DNA of 64,000 nt from Triatoma infestans (GCA_011037195.1 JAAEAF010014404.1:217243-281242); one strand, 5' to 3'; numbered from the stretch's first letter, positions 50,086 to 62,588 are shown. Program-made: numbers and translations. Notes: a model not told the origin generated them from the letters alone.

Positions 50086-51470
50086 AGCGTCTTGGGGATG
50101 AGCTACACATATGAAAAATCTCTTTACTTAAAATAACTAGATTTAAACATGTGAGGCACGATTATCAAGTTTAAAAGAAATTTTTGGAATTTTTTTTCGA
50201 GAAAATGGCAGAAAAACTTATAAAATTTACGAAAAAGTCATCCTATAATTTACCCGATATTTCTCAAACTTGATATTTTTACTTTTTTTTTTACAAATTA
50301 GTTACAAACTTTCCAAATTAAGTTTTTACCGTAATCCTGAGTCGGAAAACTGAAACTGGTTTGTATGTGTGTATATGAGACAATAAGGATATTGGTCAAA
50401 TAGATTAAACCAAAACCGGAAGTATCACTTTATTGAATAGATATTTTAAGTTTTTTGCGAATTTATTGTAAGAAAAAAAAATACTAAGATCGCACAATAC
50501 TAATCTTATTTAAAAAATAAAACTATTAATGTGAAATTTATTTAGAACAGATACGTATTAGACTTTGATTCAATGATATCGTCAACACTGGCAAATAATT
50601 AGCCTAATCAGTTACAGAATAATTACTAAACCAATAACAAAAACATCTACTCAATATAAATACAATTATCTAATATGCCTAATTTTTTGAATCTACAATT
50701 TATCTCCTTCAAAAACTAGAAAACCCAAAAAAAATTTATTGGTGAAATTGATACTGCCATTTCTACGTAATTTCGAGGATTAAATTTTGTATTATTTAAA
50801 AAAAAAAAGAAAAAAAGTTGAATAGAATTCTTTGAAACTTATTATTCATTAAGGATTAGTTTAACATGGAAAACAAGCACTACTTGACAATAAAAAATTT
50901 AGTATGAAAGGAGAGATAGAATAAATCTATTGCAAACCAGATTTTCAGCCACTTTTAGCTATTTACAGGAAGAACATAAACTGGAAGTATTGTTATTAGC
51001 AATTGGGTTAGCCCAATTCTACAACAATGCTGTCGAAGAAGTAAAGAAAATTGTATTGCAGTCTTGGCAAACCATAATTCGGTACGCTAGAGACCAATAT
51101 GCAAAGGTGATCAAAAACAGCCGTTTACTTTACCAATAAGCAAAAAAAAAAAAACTTCTTATATTAATAAACCTTACACTTTACAACTTTTTCCAAGTAA
51201 GTTGATCTGCTTTGGGCTTCTCTGAAAGAAAGAACTGACATGAATGATACAACACTCCTCAAAGTGTATTTGAAACATAATCATCATGTTTCATCATTTT
51301 TTCAAACAGAAAAAAAAAAAACATTACAAAAAAAAATCTTTGGCGAAAGACCAATGCCTGCCAGACGGCGGGATCTAGTCAGGAGCACGCCAAAATTCCC
51401 ATCGCATCCGCTTCATTCTCATTTTCGGTAGGAATCAAGTCTACAATTATTTTTATTTACTTTCTCTTAT
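50086..51470. other. TTCCGG scraps and AT-rich sequence
   Basis: Repeat remnants lie at about 50200-50470 (AAACCGGAAGTATCACTTTA). A 69-codon frame at 50930-51139 (LEVLLLAIGLAQFYN) is not recognised. Confidence 0.4.
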
Positions 51471-51821
51471 ACGTAGGCAAAAAGGAAGTATTGTAATGGA
51501 AGTATTGTAAATGGAGTTTTCACCTTTTTTTGCGATTTTTCTCAAAAATAGCTTCAACAATTTTCTTGTAAACTTGGTATATTAACTACACATACAAAGA
51601 TCTACAACTTTTATTTGAAACATTTCTCTGGGAAAATTCATTTAAGGGCACTTTTGGGGAAGGGATGGGGTCAATTATAACTGACAAAATTTTATTAGCC
51701 AGTGTACCGAATTCAATAAAATTAGTCAAAACTGAAAAAAACTGTTCAGTAAAAACGGTAACCCCACCCCTCCCCCAAAAGTACCCTTAAATGCATTTTC
51801 CCGGAAAAATGTTTCAAAAAA

Positions 51822-52516
51822 AATCTGGTGTGAAACACTCACACAACTTTCTCTTACTCCAGTTCTCCAAATTATAATTGACAGCTTTTATAGTTTGTGT
51901 ACCAAATTTAATAAGATTCGTCGAAAACTGAAAAAAATTTTCAGTAAAAGCGCACTTCCGGTTTACTAATTTTCTTGAAACTCGGATTTTGGCCATGTAT
52001 TTATTTCTAATTAATTTTGTTTGGATGATACAATTGTATAATCAACTGTGATAGCACTTTAGAGAAAAATAACCCCACCCCTCCCACAGAAGTGCCCTTA
52101 AATGAATTTTCCTGGAGAAATGTTTCAAATAAAAGTTGTAGCTCTTTTGTATGTGTAGTTGATATAGCAAGTTTAAAGAAAATCTTCGGAGCCATTTTTG
52201 AGAAAATTGCAAAAACGTAAAAAAAACAACTAGTAAAGTGGTACTTCCGGTTGAGGAATATTGACACATAACGCACCGTCAGATCCCATGGTGATACCTA
52301 AACGTAGTATCAAGTTTGAACTTCTTACGATTTTTCGTTTTGGAGCTATGCTGTTCAAATACATACACACACACACACACACACACAAAGTACATTTGCT
52401 AAAAACCACTTTTTTGGACTCAGGGGACCTCAAAAAACGGATATTTCCGGTGAAAACTCGTATCGAAAATTGACACGATACAATACTTCCTCTTACTAGG
52501 AGTAAGAAGAAAGTAA
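51822..52516 (+). repeat. TTCCGG repeat, best complete copy (about 695 bp)
   Basis: Starts AATCTGGTGTGAAACACTCA followed by CAACTTTCTCTTACTCC. It contains GCACTTCCGGTTTACTAATT, AAGTGGTACTTCCGGTTGAG, CAGATCCCATGGTGATACCT, a (CA)n run at about 52362-52386 and GGACTCAGGGGACCTCAAAA. It ends TTACTAGGAGTAAGAAGAAA. The inverted ends ACTTTCTCTTACTCC and GGAGTAAGAGAAAGT indicate a MITE-like DNA element without coding capacity. Confidence 0.85.
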
Positions 52517-53364
52517 AAAATGTGTAGCTCTTTGCATATATATAGTTGATGTTGCAAGTTTCAAGAAAATCGTTCGGGCCAGTTTCGTGAAAAATGAAAA
52601 AGGTAAAAAAAAAAAACAGCTAGTCAAGTGGTACTTCCGGTTGAGGAATGTTGACGTATTATGTACTGTCAGATCCCATGGTGATACCTAAACGGAATAT
52701 CAAGTTTGAACATTCTACGGTTTTTCGTTTTTGAACTATGCAGTACATAAGCCCACACACGGACCATTTTCTAAAAACCATACATACATATAATACATAC
52801 ATACATACATACATACAATACACACACACACACACACACACCACACACACACACACACAGATCATTTGCTAAAAACCACTTTTTTGGACTCAGGGGACCT
52901 CAAAACGGATATTTCCGGTGAAAACTCGATATCGAAAATTTGACACGATTACAATACTTCCTCTTACTAGGAGTAAGACAAATTAAAAATTCTCAGTAAA
53001 ATGTTTCAAAATAAAAGTTATAGATATTTATGTATATAGGCAGTAGTACATAAAGATTACAGAAAAACGTTGTGCCTTTTTCGACAAAATCATGAAAAAC
53101 TGAAAAGAAATTAGTTAAGTAGCAATTTCGGTTGATAGATTTTGCCCAAACCGTTCGTATCAATTGAGGAAATAGTACCTAAACGGAAGACCAAGTATGA
53201 CTTGTCTGCGATTTATGTTGTTTAAATACTGAGTTTACATACACCTACAAAACATTCGCTAAAAACTGTTTTTTTAATATCCAGGGGACCTCAAGATATT
53301 TCCGGGTGAAACTCCTCAATTTCGAAATTTGAATACCATCAAGTCATCTAGTAAGAGAAAGTAA
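52517..53364 (+). repeat. Two further 5'-truncated TTCCGG copies in tandem
   Basis: The first (52517-52988) carries the GTGGTACTTCCGGTTGAGG core and large CA and CATA microsatellites (52784-52858). The second (52989-53364) is more diverged and ends TAGTAAGAGAAAGTAAAT. All three copies lie head to tail. Confidence 0.8.
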
Positions 53365-54006
53365 ATACAAAAAATTCATTCAATAATATTCGTATATAGT
53401 AAGTAAATCCGGTTAACCAATATTATCCGAAACTTCATATCAAAACCCCTTGTGATATTTAAACGGAAGTTTAAATTTTCATGCGAGCTTTCGTATTTTT
53501 AATTATGCTTGTATGGACCTACATATACATGCGTGGGCTTGAAGTCGTGTGTAATAAATAATATGTATGTCTGTAGGAGATCTGTGTGGTATTTTATATT
53601 TTTTCTGATTCTACAGTCCCAATGCATTTCCGGTGAAAATGCAATTTAGAAGTCTGTAGCATATACTATAATTTCTGTTTCTGTAGTAAGAGATAGAAAT
53701 ATTTCATATATATATGAGCACTGTTAATCTAAAAAAATTGAATGGAAATTTGATATATAACTCTTGTCGAGATAAGAGTTAATCATCAAATTTACTTCCC
53801 TCCTCCCCTCCCTCCCCGACGGCAAGTAACAACTCACCAAATATTAACTTTTTGTTCTTGTTAATTAATTTCCTGATTATTGTGTTATCTTCATTCATCT
53901 ACTGATTACAATTTAACCGAAAAAAAAAGATGACAGAACACGAACGATCACAATTTAGTAAGAAAATACTGGAGTTAAATGTAAACATATATTACACATT
54001 AATGAG
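53365..54006. other. Repeat-derived and AT-rich sequence
   Basis: A fourth strongly decayed TTCCGG unit can be followed to about 53700. Nothing coding is seen. Confidence 0.45.
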
Positions 54007-54211
54007 TTTAAAGACAGACTTATGCTAGAAATCAAGGTGGAAACATCAGAGCTAGACCAGTATTACGTTATAAGAAATTATTATAAGCTATTGTGATATT
54101 CAAAGTAACTTAATTTCTCTTAGAGAATATATTTAATTTAATCTACCAGTGTGTTCTTAATTATTCTTATACTTCTATCTCAACCAATCATACAACCTCT
54201 TTTCTCTACAA
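54007..54211 (+). repeat. 205-bp direct repeat, copy A
   Basis: Identical to 57781-57985 at 204 of 205 positions. The flanks differ immediately outside. The second copy lies inside the Harbinger element at 57240-58589. Confidence 0.95.
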
Positions 54212-54439
54212 ACCTTTTTTTTCCACTTTATCTATATATCTTATTGACTGATTGGTACGCTGTGTGTCTAGCAACCCGATCTATTTGGGCAGCACCCTTT
54301 GTATTGCAAATATTTGCATTAAAATGTTTCTCTCTTAATAACACTTTAATTCCATATAAAATCAAAAAGAGAATCAAAAGGAAAAAAAAAACTAGGGTGG
54401 GTATTTCTCCCTCCCCTGACTAGTAACAACCCAGGCTGG

Positions 54440-54650
54440 TTTTTTTTTTGTTTTTTTTTTTAATTAAAGGCGCGTCAACATCTGTAGTCATTAGCGTCCG
54501 GGAGCCTTCTCAGTGCACTGCCCGCCTCCGGACAGTGAGCTGTAGAGGCTCCTAGGAAGAAAAAATCTAAGGTTAGCACAGCTGGACTCGAACCCGGGTC
54601 CTCCGCGTGGGAGTCCAGTACGCTAACCACTTAGCTATTCCCTTCCACCA
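54440..54650 (-). repeat. tRNA-derived SINE
   Basis: The minus strand starts GGAAGGGAATAGCTAAGTGG and the B box GGGTTCGAGTCC is intact. The body is CGGAGGCGGGCAGTGCACTG and the end an A-rich tail. This is one of the best-kept copies of the family. Confidence 0.85.
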
Positions 54651-55130
54651 CACTGTTAAATCTTCTTTGGATGTTGGCGTCGTAGTCGATAGGAGACGTA
54701 TTAAAGTTATCGTACCCCCCCACAGAATCTGCATGTCCTATCAATTTCTAGGCCCAGCTTCCTTAGGTGGTCTCCTGAATCTGCAGTGCCCTGTGAGAAA
54801 TCCCGTAAGAATAAGGATGTTGTTTTTACTCAGACTGATGCAGGCCTTCGACCTTTCCTAGACAGAACTTGACCTGCCTCAGTCCCGGAAGAGTGTTCCA
54901 GAGACGTGTTCTTTTCACCACCTCCTATTTTTTGATTTCTTCTCGTAGTAATTGGTCACTGACTCCGCAAAAACAGTTCAGGCCCCAAGGAGGAGGTGCA
55001 GCGCGCCTTCTTTTGCCAAGGTGTCATCCACTTCGTTACCTTCCGCGCCGACATTTCCCGGCACCCTGAATAGGGTATCGAAAATTTGATAAATCGCCAC
55101 ACATTATTTTACTAGATGTAAGAGAAAGTA
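54651..55130. other. GC-richer sequence of unknown origin
   Basis: Frames at 54607-54861 and 54869-55069 on the plus strand are not recognised. The higher GC content and abrupt edges suggest a mobile-element fragment. Confidence 0.35.
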
Positions 55131-55480
55131 AAAATTCTAATATGAGAGAAAGGAGGTTTCATACCAGATTTATTTTATTTTTATGTAATAAATAATCTGA
55201 TGGTTATAAATTAAACCAAGCAAATAAAATTAATCTAATTGAAATGTAATTTTTACGTTCCCTCACTGTATAAGAGAAAGATTGGATTTTAAAATTAATT
55301 TAATTGAAAGAATATAATTGTAATCTACTTCTCCAGTAAATGGTTTAAATTTTTACGCACAAAGTTAAAAAACTCTAATCCTCTTAAAAGGCACTTCTTT
55401 TTTTTTTTAGCAACAAATCTCTTAAATATTAAGCATTGACAATAAAGAAATGTTGAAGTTTGTATAAAATGTTAAAAAAA

Positions 55481-56470
55481 AATCTGGTGTGAAACACTCA
55501 CACAACTTTCTCCTACTCCAGTACTCAAAATTATAATTGACAAATTTTATAGTTAGTGTACCAAGTTTAATGAAATTCGTCGAAAAGTGAAAACACTGTC
55601 CAGTAAAACTGTCCGGTTTACTAATTTCCTTGAAACTCGGAATTTGGGTCATATATTAATTTCTAGTTATTTCAATTTGGATGACAGAATTGTATAATCA
55701 ACTGTGATAGCATTTTAAAGAAAAACATAACCCCCTCCCCCAAAAGTCCCCTTAAATGAATTTATCAGGAGAAAAGTTTCAAATAAAAGTTGTAGCTCTT
55801 TATATGTATAGTTAACAACGCTGGTTTAAAGAAAATCGTTGGAGCCATTTTCGAGAAAATACCAGAAAACTGAAAATTATATTTCAGTAAAAACGCACTT
55901 CCGGTTATCTATTTTTTTTCAAACTCGGAATTTCAACAACATATTTAATTCTAATTAACATTATTTAGATGACAGAATTGTCTAATATACTGAAACAGCA
56001 GTTAAAATGAAAACCTAGCCCTCCCCTCCCCCAGAAGTGCCCTTAAATGAATTTTCCTGGAGAAATGTTTCAAATAAAAGTCGTAGCTCTTTGTATGTGT
56101 AGTTGATATACCAAGTTTAAAGAAAATCTTCGGAGCCATTTTTGAGAAAATTGCAAAAACGTAAAAAAAACAACTAGTAAAGTGGTACTTCCGGTTGAGG
56201 AATATTGACACATAACGCACCGTCAGATCCCATGGTGATACCTAAACGTAATATCAAGTTTGAACTTTCTACGATTTTTCGTTTTTGAGCTATGCTGTTC
56301 ACATACATACATACACACACACACACACACCACACACACACAGACCATTCGCTAAAAACCACTTTTTTGGACTCAGGGGACCTCAAAACGGATATTTCCG
56401 GTGAAAACTCGATATCGAAAATTTGAAACGATTACAATACTTGCTCTTACTAGGAGTAAGAGAAAGTAAA
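55481..56470 (+). repeat. TTCCGG repeat, long form with duplicated 5' unit
   Basis: Opens AAATCTGGTGTGAAACACTC and has two 'AATTTTCCTGGAGAAA' type units. It then carries AAGTGGTACTTCCGGTTGAG, a (CA)n run at about 56302-56342 and the end GGAGTAAGAGAAAGTAAA. Confidence 0.85.
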
Positions 56471-56500
56471 AATCTGGTGTGAAACACTACGGCTATTTAT

Positions 56501-57239
56501 TACTTTCTCTTACTCCTAGTAATAACAGGAAGTTTTGTAATCGTGTCAAATTTTCGATATCGAGTATTCACCGGAAATATACGTTTCAAGGTCCCCTGAG
56601 TCCAAAAAAGGGGTTTTTAGCAAATGGTCTGTGTGTGTGTATGTGAAAGGCATAGCTCGAAAACGAAAAACCATAGAAAGTTGAAACTTGATATTCTATT
56701 TACGTATCACCATGGCATCTGACAGTGGGTCATCTGTCAAAATTCCTCAACCGGAAGTACCACTTTACTTGTTTGTTTTTTTTTTTTACTTTTTTGCGTT
56801 TTTCTAAAAATGGCTCCGACGATTTACTTCAAACTTATTATATCAACTACACATACAAAGAGCTACAACTTTTATTTGAAATGTTTCTCTGGAAAAATTC
56901 ATTTAAGGGCAGTTATAGGGGGGGGTTAGGTTTTCATCTAAAGTGCTATTTCAGTTTACTAAACAATTCTAATCATCTAAATAATGTTAATTAGAATTGA
57001 ATATGTTGTTGAAATTCCGAGTTTCAAAAAAAAAAAAATCGGATTACTGGAAGTGAGTATACTTTACCACTTTACTAAATGATTTTTTTCTCAATTTTTC
57101 GTGATTTTCTAGAAAAAGGCTTCAACGATTATATTTAAACTTCGTATATTAAACACAGAAATAACTAATCACATTTATTTGAAACATTTAAGCTGGGAAA
57201 ATTGATTTTTTGGGGGGATCTGGAAGAACAGTTGCATTA
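56501..57239 (-). repeat. TTCCGG repeat, inverted neighbour, interrupted by two insertions
   Basis: Begins TACTTTCTCTTACTCCTAGT and mirrors the preceding copy. At 57237-57239 (TTA) it is split by the Harbinger element. It resumes at 58590-58632, is split again by the 4.2-kb element, and finishes at 62839-63313 with GTGTGAGTGTTTCATATTAG. Confidence 0.8.
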
Positions 57240-57445
57240 AGGATACCCCACACCGACGCGAAACATTCGCTGTCGCGGTGGAAACGGAACCGCAGCGGAA
57301 CAATAGATGCGGCAGTCTATGCATGTATTCAAACTGGGTGATGCGATTTCGCAACGACCGCGGTAGTACAGCGTCGTTTCACTCCAACGCTGCATGCAGA
57401 GTTTTTCCGCTGCCGCTGTTTTTCGCCGGTTTGGAATTGTTAAAA

Positions 57446-57800
57446 ATGGTGTTTTCCACGGGGAAGCTGATCGAAACAGTGAAAAACTATCCTATAATTT
57501 ATGATCTTTTGCAAGAAGAATACAAAAATGTAAGAAAAAAAAGGACAAAATTTGGGACAGTATAGGGTTAGATTGGGAGAAAGAGGTAAGGGGGTATGTG
57601 ATGGATGCAAAATATATTAAATTAAGAAAAATCAAAATATCAAGATAGTGACTTTTACCTTGCAAAAAGTTACACGCAGGTATAAGAAAACAGTTACTGG
57701 TACGGTCAAGAACAATTATGGCATTGTACTACCCCTTCTCCTCAAAGGGAAAGAATTGAAGAAACAAAGAGAAGAGATATTTTAAAGACAGACTTGTGCT
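57446..57800 (+). pseudogene. MADF/Myb-like DNA-binding ORF of a Harbinger element, frameshifted
   Basis: From the Met at 57446 the frame reads KLIETVKNYPIIYDLLQEEY. The homopolymer at 57532-57542 shifts the frame by one, after which DKIWDSIGLDWEKEV follows. Together they form the first two helices of a MADF domain (LI..V...P.LY......Y.......W..I). A further piece near 57660-57700 (RRYKKTVTGT) resembles the third helix. Harbinger elements usually carry such an accessory DNA-binding protein next to the transposase. Here the transposase is absent. The single-base shift could also be a sequencing error. Confidence 0.65.
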
Positions 57801-57985
57801 AGAAATCAAGGTGGAAACATCAGAGCTAGACCAGTATTACGTTATAAGAAATTATTATAAGCTATTGTGATATTCAAAGTAACTTAATTTCTCTTAGAGA
57901 ATATATTTAATTTAATCTACCAGTGTGTTCTTAATTATTCTTATACTTCTATCTCAACCAATCATACAACCTCTTTTCTCTACAA
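57781..57985 (+). repeat. 205-bp direct repeat, copy B
   Basis: Matches 54007-54211 with one mismatch (A/G at the fifteenth to sixteenth base). It lies within the Harbinger element, downstream of the MADF remnant. Confidence 0.95.
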
Positions 57986-58671
57986 CACCGCTCGTGCTAC
58001 TACAAATACACATCACACCAAAACATTAAAGGTAATTATTTACAAGCGTGCCCACAAAATGGACGACAACTAGCTACAGTAACCTGCTCACATGGACAAT
58101 CACATATAAACCTGCTTATTTAATATTTATCACTGAATTCAAGTTATCTTAAATGACATATTAATTAGCCAGTGTTCGCTAATTCGAACCTACAAGTTCT
58201 TGGGACAATGTAAGTTTATTATATTTTTTTGACTTTTGGTATTATATATAAATAAATGAAAATATACCTAGTAATTAAATATAGTAGGTGGATGGATGGT
58301 AGTTTAAAAAAATTCACCAACTTTTCTCATGGTTCAAATGCCAAGGAAATGGGCACGTCGTGGACTCTAGGTAGGTCTTGGAATGGATTAAAATAATTTT
58401 TTGTAGAATGCCGAAACAATCACTAAGAAAATCCAATATGGAAAGATCTAATATTCGCTGCCGCGTCGGTGTGGGCAAACATGTTCCGCTCCTCCAGGAA
58501 ACACATTCCACGACGCCAGGAAATTTTCAGCAGCGGAAAGTTCGCATCCGCCGCGGCAGCGATTGTTTCACGTCGGTGTGGGGGATCCTTTATGGTTTCC
58601 TCTAAAGTACCATATCAATATAATATACGGCTCAGAGACATTTTCCGTGGTAGCCTGCTTCATTTTGTGGT

Positions 58672-58709
58672 CATCGACCGGTTTCGGGCATTCGCCCATC
58701 TTCAGGATG
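58672..58709 (-). ncRNA. Hammerhead-like motif, left arm
   Basis: On the minus strand: CATC, CTGAAGA, T, GGGC-GAAT-GCCC, GAAA, CCGGTC, GATG. The loop of stem II differs from the right arm by one base while all paired bases are kept. Confidence 0.55.
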
Positions 58710-59651
58710 CGTTTTCAGACAGTGTAACAACACAGACTCGCACAGAGCAACTTAGTTTCACACTAACTGAGGTGTTTTTTTATTTAAATACTAAACTCTT
58801 AAACTAGGTAAAGGGATGTGGCCAGATGGGTGGGAAAACACGTGTTTGGGTTGTTAAAGGGCAAACTTCTTTTCTTACAGTGGACGCAACACGCGGGGGT
58901 CTAATCTTTAAACTCTGTTGTTGGAGGGAGACTTACTTCACAATTAACTAACCAAAATATTAAGAATATACAAAATAAAAAATAAGATACACAAAATAAA
59001 TCTAAATAAAATTAAACAACGATTAAACTAACATTTAAAATTCATTCATTCGGTTAAAATTGAACGATTTTTTTTTATATTTAAGTTAAGTTTTTCCAGT
59101 TCCATATCGCTGCTCCGGAAGTATAATGACGCAACTGTAAAATTTTGCGAAATTGACTTTATTGTGTTGGCGGGCTCAAAAATGGATTTACTATATGTTT
59201 GTAAATCGACATAATTGTACTTACGAAATTCGCCACGGGAGGGAAGATCCGCCGTTATAACCCTCATGCTTATTTACCTTCCCTTCCGGCAGAATAACGG
59301 CTCATTGTTCAGTTGTGATTAAGAAGTGAAAGTGTGCTCTACCTTGTCCGGAACGATATCGACTCAACTGCTGTTTACGACAAGATTGAAACTTATTTTC
59401 TGCGCTACAACGACGTAAGTGTTCTTTGTGTGATTTTACTTCGATAAATATGTATTATATTTGACATAATTGTTCTTTCCGTCATTGTCGTAATGAAAAT
59501 TGAAACAATAATACGACCTAAATGCTCTTTTCGTCATTGTCGTACTCAAAAGATGATTTAAATTTTTTATCATTAAGACTTAATTTGGCCATTTTCTATT
59601 TTTTCAGGCAAAAGTTATCCGATTTACAGGACATATAAATACTGATTAATT

Positions 59652-62127
59652 ATGAGCGATCGTACAAAAAAAATAATGCGTCTTGTGAATGAAAACATGG
59701 GTAAAATCTGGGACGTGTCAAAGAGAGGTCAACCAACGACATCTCAAAAAGAACCTGGAGGGCCTTCACCAAATGAGGTACATTTTTATCAGTTAGTTAA
59801 CGTTCTTACAATAAATTACTTAATATTTAACTTTGAGTGAGTTTCTTTGTAGGATGAAACAATCCCCAAAATATCTTTATGTATATAAAAATAACAACCT
59901 TGGAAAGAATAAAAAGTACATAATTTGTTTGTATTCGTAGTCTGGAATGGCGGATGACGACCCGACCCAGGAGGGGGCCCGAACTTCTATGCGGCCAAGC
60001 TATGTTATTCATAATTCAACTCCTACGAAATTAGCCTTAAGGAAACTTGAGCCCCGTAAGCGATATGCCAGCCGTATTAGTTCAGATGATGAAAAATTAT
60101 TTTCATCGGGTGATCTGTATGAACCCAGCAGTGATGAATCGTCAAGCGAAGAATCCTCAAGAGAAAACATCACGTCTTTGGCTTCACTGCCTTTGAAAAA
60201 AGGCATTTCAGCACCTAGTTCAAATGAAGCAAATGAATCAGATAATCCTCAACCTAAAAAAGGCAAGAAAAGGACCAGAAATGAAAAGAATTGGAAACAA
60301 AATGTCGCAAAAAGATTAAAAAACTCGGGGAAAAGTTACAAATCCAGAACTAACAAAACTATCGAGGCTCGGAAGATGAGACCCCCGTGTCCCGATAAAT
60401 GTGTTTTATCGTGTTCAAAGAACTTCCCCAATGAGAAGCGAGAGCGGCAGTTTAATGAATACTGGGCTTTAGGATCATTGCAGCGTCAACGTGATTTTTT
60501 GTATTCGTGCATCGAAAAACTTGAACTTAATTACCGTCGCATATCTTCTTGTCGACCAAGGAAGCCGAATTGCTGTTTTTATTTCATGAACAATGACAAA
60601 AAAATCTGGATTTGCAAAACATTTTTTATCAGCACTCTTGGGATCAGTGAAAGGGCAGTCCGCACTGTGATCGAAGGAAAATTCTCAGGAAACGGATTTG
60701 CACCATTAGATAACCGTGGAAAACATGATAAACATAAAAAGATCGATCAAGAAATTTTAAATTCTGTAAGACATCACATAAATAAAATACCACGAATAGA
60801 GAGTCACTATGTGAGGAGAGACACTTCAAGGGAGTTTATAGATGGTGCATTAACAATTGCTGACATTCATAGGCATTATTGCTCTGAACGTTCTATGGTA
60901 AATAAGCCTGCTGCGAACTATGGTGCATTCGCTAAGATATTTAATACTGAATTTAATATTGGGTTTTTTATACCCAAAAAGGATCAGTGTGAGAGTTACA
61001 AGAATGCGGTAGACAAATCCGAACTTGAAGAAGATTACAAAAAACACCAAGAAGAAAAAGAACTTAGTAGAATTGAAAAGACTTTAGATAAAGAAAAGGC
61101 AGAAAAGTCTGAAATACAACTTGCAGTTTATGATTTGCAAGCTGTGCTACCCGTCCCGATGGGGCAAACATCAACATTTTTTTACAAGTCGCGACTAAAC
61201 TGCTTCAACTTCACAGTAAGTTCTATCAACCACCATTAGTAATTATCAAATAAAGCAACTAATTGACTTGTTTTTTTTCAGGTAACCGAAATTATGACGT
61301 CAAAAACTAACTGCTATTTTTGGCATGAGGGATTAGGTAACCGAGGAGTAAATGAAATCGCCACTGGTGTATACCTATACATTGAGGAGCTCTCAAGAAG
61401 CAGACCAGGGAGTGATATAGTATTTTATTCCGATAACTGTGGGGGGCAACAAAAAAACAAGTGAGTAGAAAACAAAAGAGGATTAGGTTTTTGAGTAAGG
61501 AAGAATGGCTACTAAATTGCTTAATAATTTGCTAATTTTTATTTAATTTGCAGGTACATGATGACAATGTACTTGTTCGCTGTCGGACATCTGGATGTCC
61601 ATTCTATAACCCATAAATACCTCATTCGAGGTCACACTCAGAATGAGGGTGATGCAGTACATAGCGTCATTGAAAGAGGTTTAAAAAGGACCAAAAGATC
61701 TGTACCTATTTTTGTTCCTGACCAATATGTTTCGATAATCAGAAATGCTAAAAAGAAGGGTGAGCCCTTAAAAGTGAAAGAAATGGGTTATTCAGATTTC
61801 TTTGATTTTAAATCACTTTATCACAAGATGGCCCTTAATTTTGTGAAGGATAGAGAGGGAAACTTGTTTAAGGTGTCTGAAATAAAACAAATTAGGTTTG
61901 AAAAGGGGAGTGATATTTTTCAGTATAAAAATAGTTTTAAGGAAGTAGAGTGGAAAGAGGTCGAATTTAAAAAAAGAAAATCAAGTGCTAAAGAAAGCCT
62001 TTCTTTAACACCTGCTTATAGTAGCAAGATTTCCCTTCCACAAAACAAGTTAAAAGATTTAATTAGTCTGATGAACAATAATATGATTCCCTCCTTCTAT
62101 AAACCCTTTTATGACAGTCTTACATAA
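59652..62127 (+). CDS. DUF7869-like transposon protein, 717 aa, four exons
   Basis: Exons are 59652-59777, 59941-61215, 61282-61460 and 61554-62127, all with GT-AG borders and an unbroken frame. An upstream 5'UTR intron is likely (donor GTAAGT at 59415, acceptor at 59606-59607). Residues 88-117 are Ser/Asp/Glu-rich and about 145-182 Lys/Arg-rich, as in a nuclear protein. A small Cys cluster CPDKCVLSC follows near residue 190. The C-terminal half has YDLQAVLPVP (D440), VFYSDNCGGQQKNK (D518) and RGHTQNEGDAVHSVIERG (D560, H563, E567). These resemble the D, D and H/E positions of an RNase-H-like nuclease fold. Family assignment is from memory of arthropod proteins with this DNCGGQ...GHT signature; transposase activity is inferred. 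The gene lies entirely between the inverted ends of its element and is intact, suggesting recent mobility. Confidence 0.85.
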
Positions 62128-62588
62128 TTTTGGTACAGGTTTTCTATAATTTTTGTAAATAATTTTCTATAATTTTTTGTTAAATCGATTTAAACTTTTC
62201 ATACTATTTTGATAATTTTTGTACAAATACACTTTTCATAACGTTTTCTTCATATTTTTACTTGTTTTCCTTACTCCTGTAACGACAGAAGTGTAAAATT
62301 TGTGATCCATTTTCAGAAGAACAATGACATATATACATGGTACTGGTTACTGTGAGGCTGGTATTTATTATTTTGTAAATTGAAATCACTTAAAAGTTGC
62401 AATAATAACCCACAATGTCTATAAACTACTCTCATACAAAAGTTAAACCGAATCTATAGGCCATACTATTAAGACAAATTGGAATTATTTTTCTTTTGCA
62501 TGTCCTGTAAAATTTCAATTTTTGCAGTTGTGTCATTATCCTATCGGAGCAGCGATATATAAAAAAAAGTTTATAAAAAAAAAAAAAA
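62128..62588 (+). other. 3' region of the DUF7869-like gene
   Basis: AT-rich sequence between the stop codon and the right inverted arm. No second gene is seen. The sense-strand ribozyme-like motif lies about 600 nt past the stop, so a read-through transcript would contain it. Confidence 0.45.

Larger units (their letters stand above)
57237..58592 (+). mobile_element. PIF/Harbinger-like element, 1350 bp, MADF-type ORF remnant
   Basis: Inverted ends AGGATACCCCACACCGACGC (57240) and AGGATCCCCCACACCGACGT (minus, from 58589) continue as GAAACA(A/T)TCGCTG(C/T)CGCGG. TTA at 57237-57239 and 58590-58592 is the target duplication. It contains a MADF-like reading frame but no transposase. The 205-bp repeat copy B (57781-57985) lies inside. 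Confidence 0.85.

Noticed and set aside
52659..52865. Minus-strand frame of alternating Cys-Val and Tyr-Met-Val residues
   Set aside because: It is a translation of the CA and CATA microsatellites inside a TTCCGG repeat, not a cysteine-rich peptide gene.
60009..60206. Minus-strand frames inside the DUF7869-like gene
   Set aside because: They are antisense shadows of the long plus-strand coding exon.
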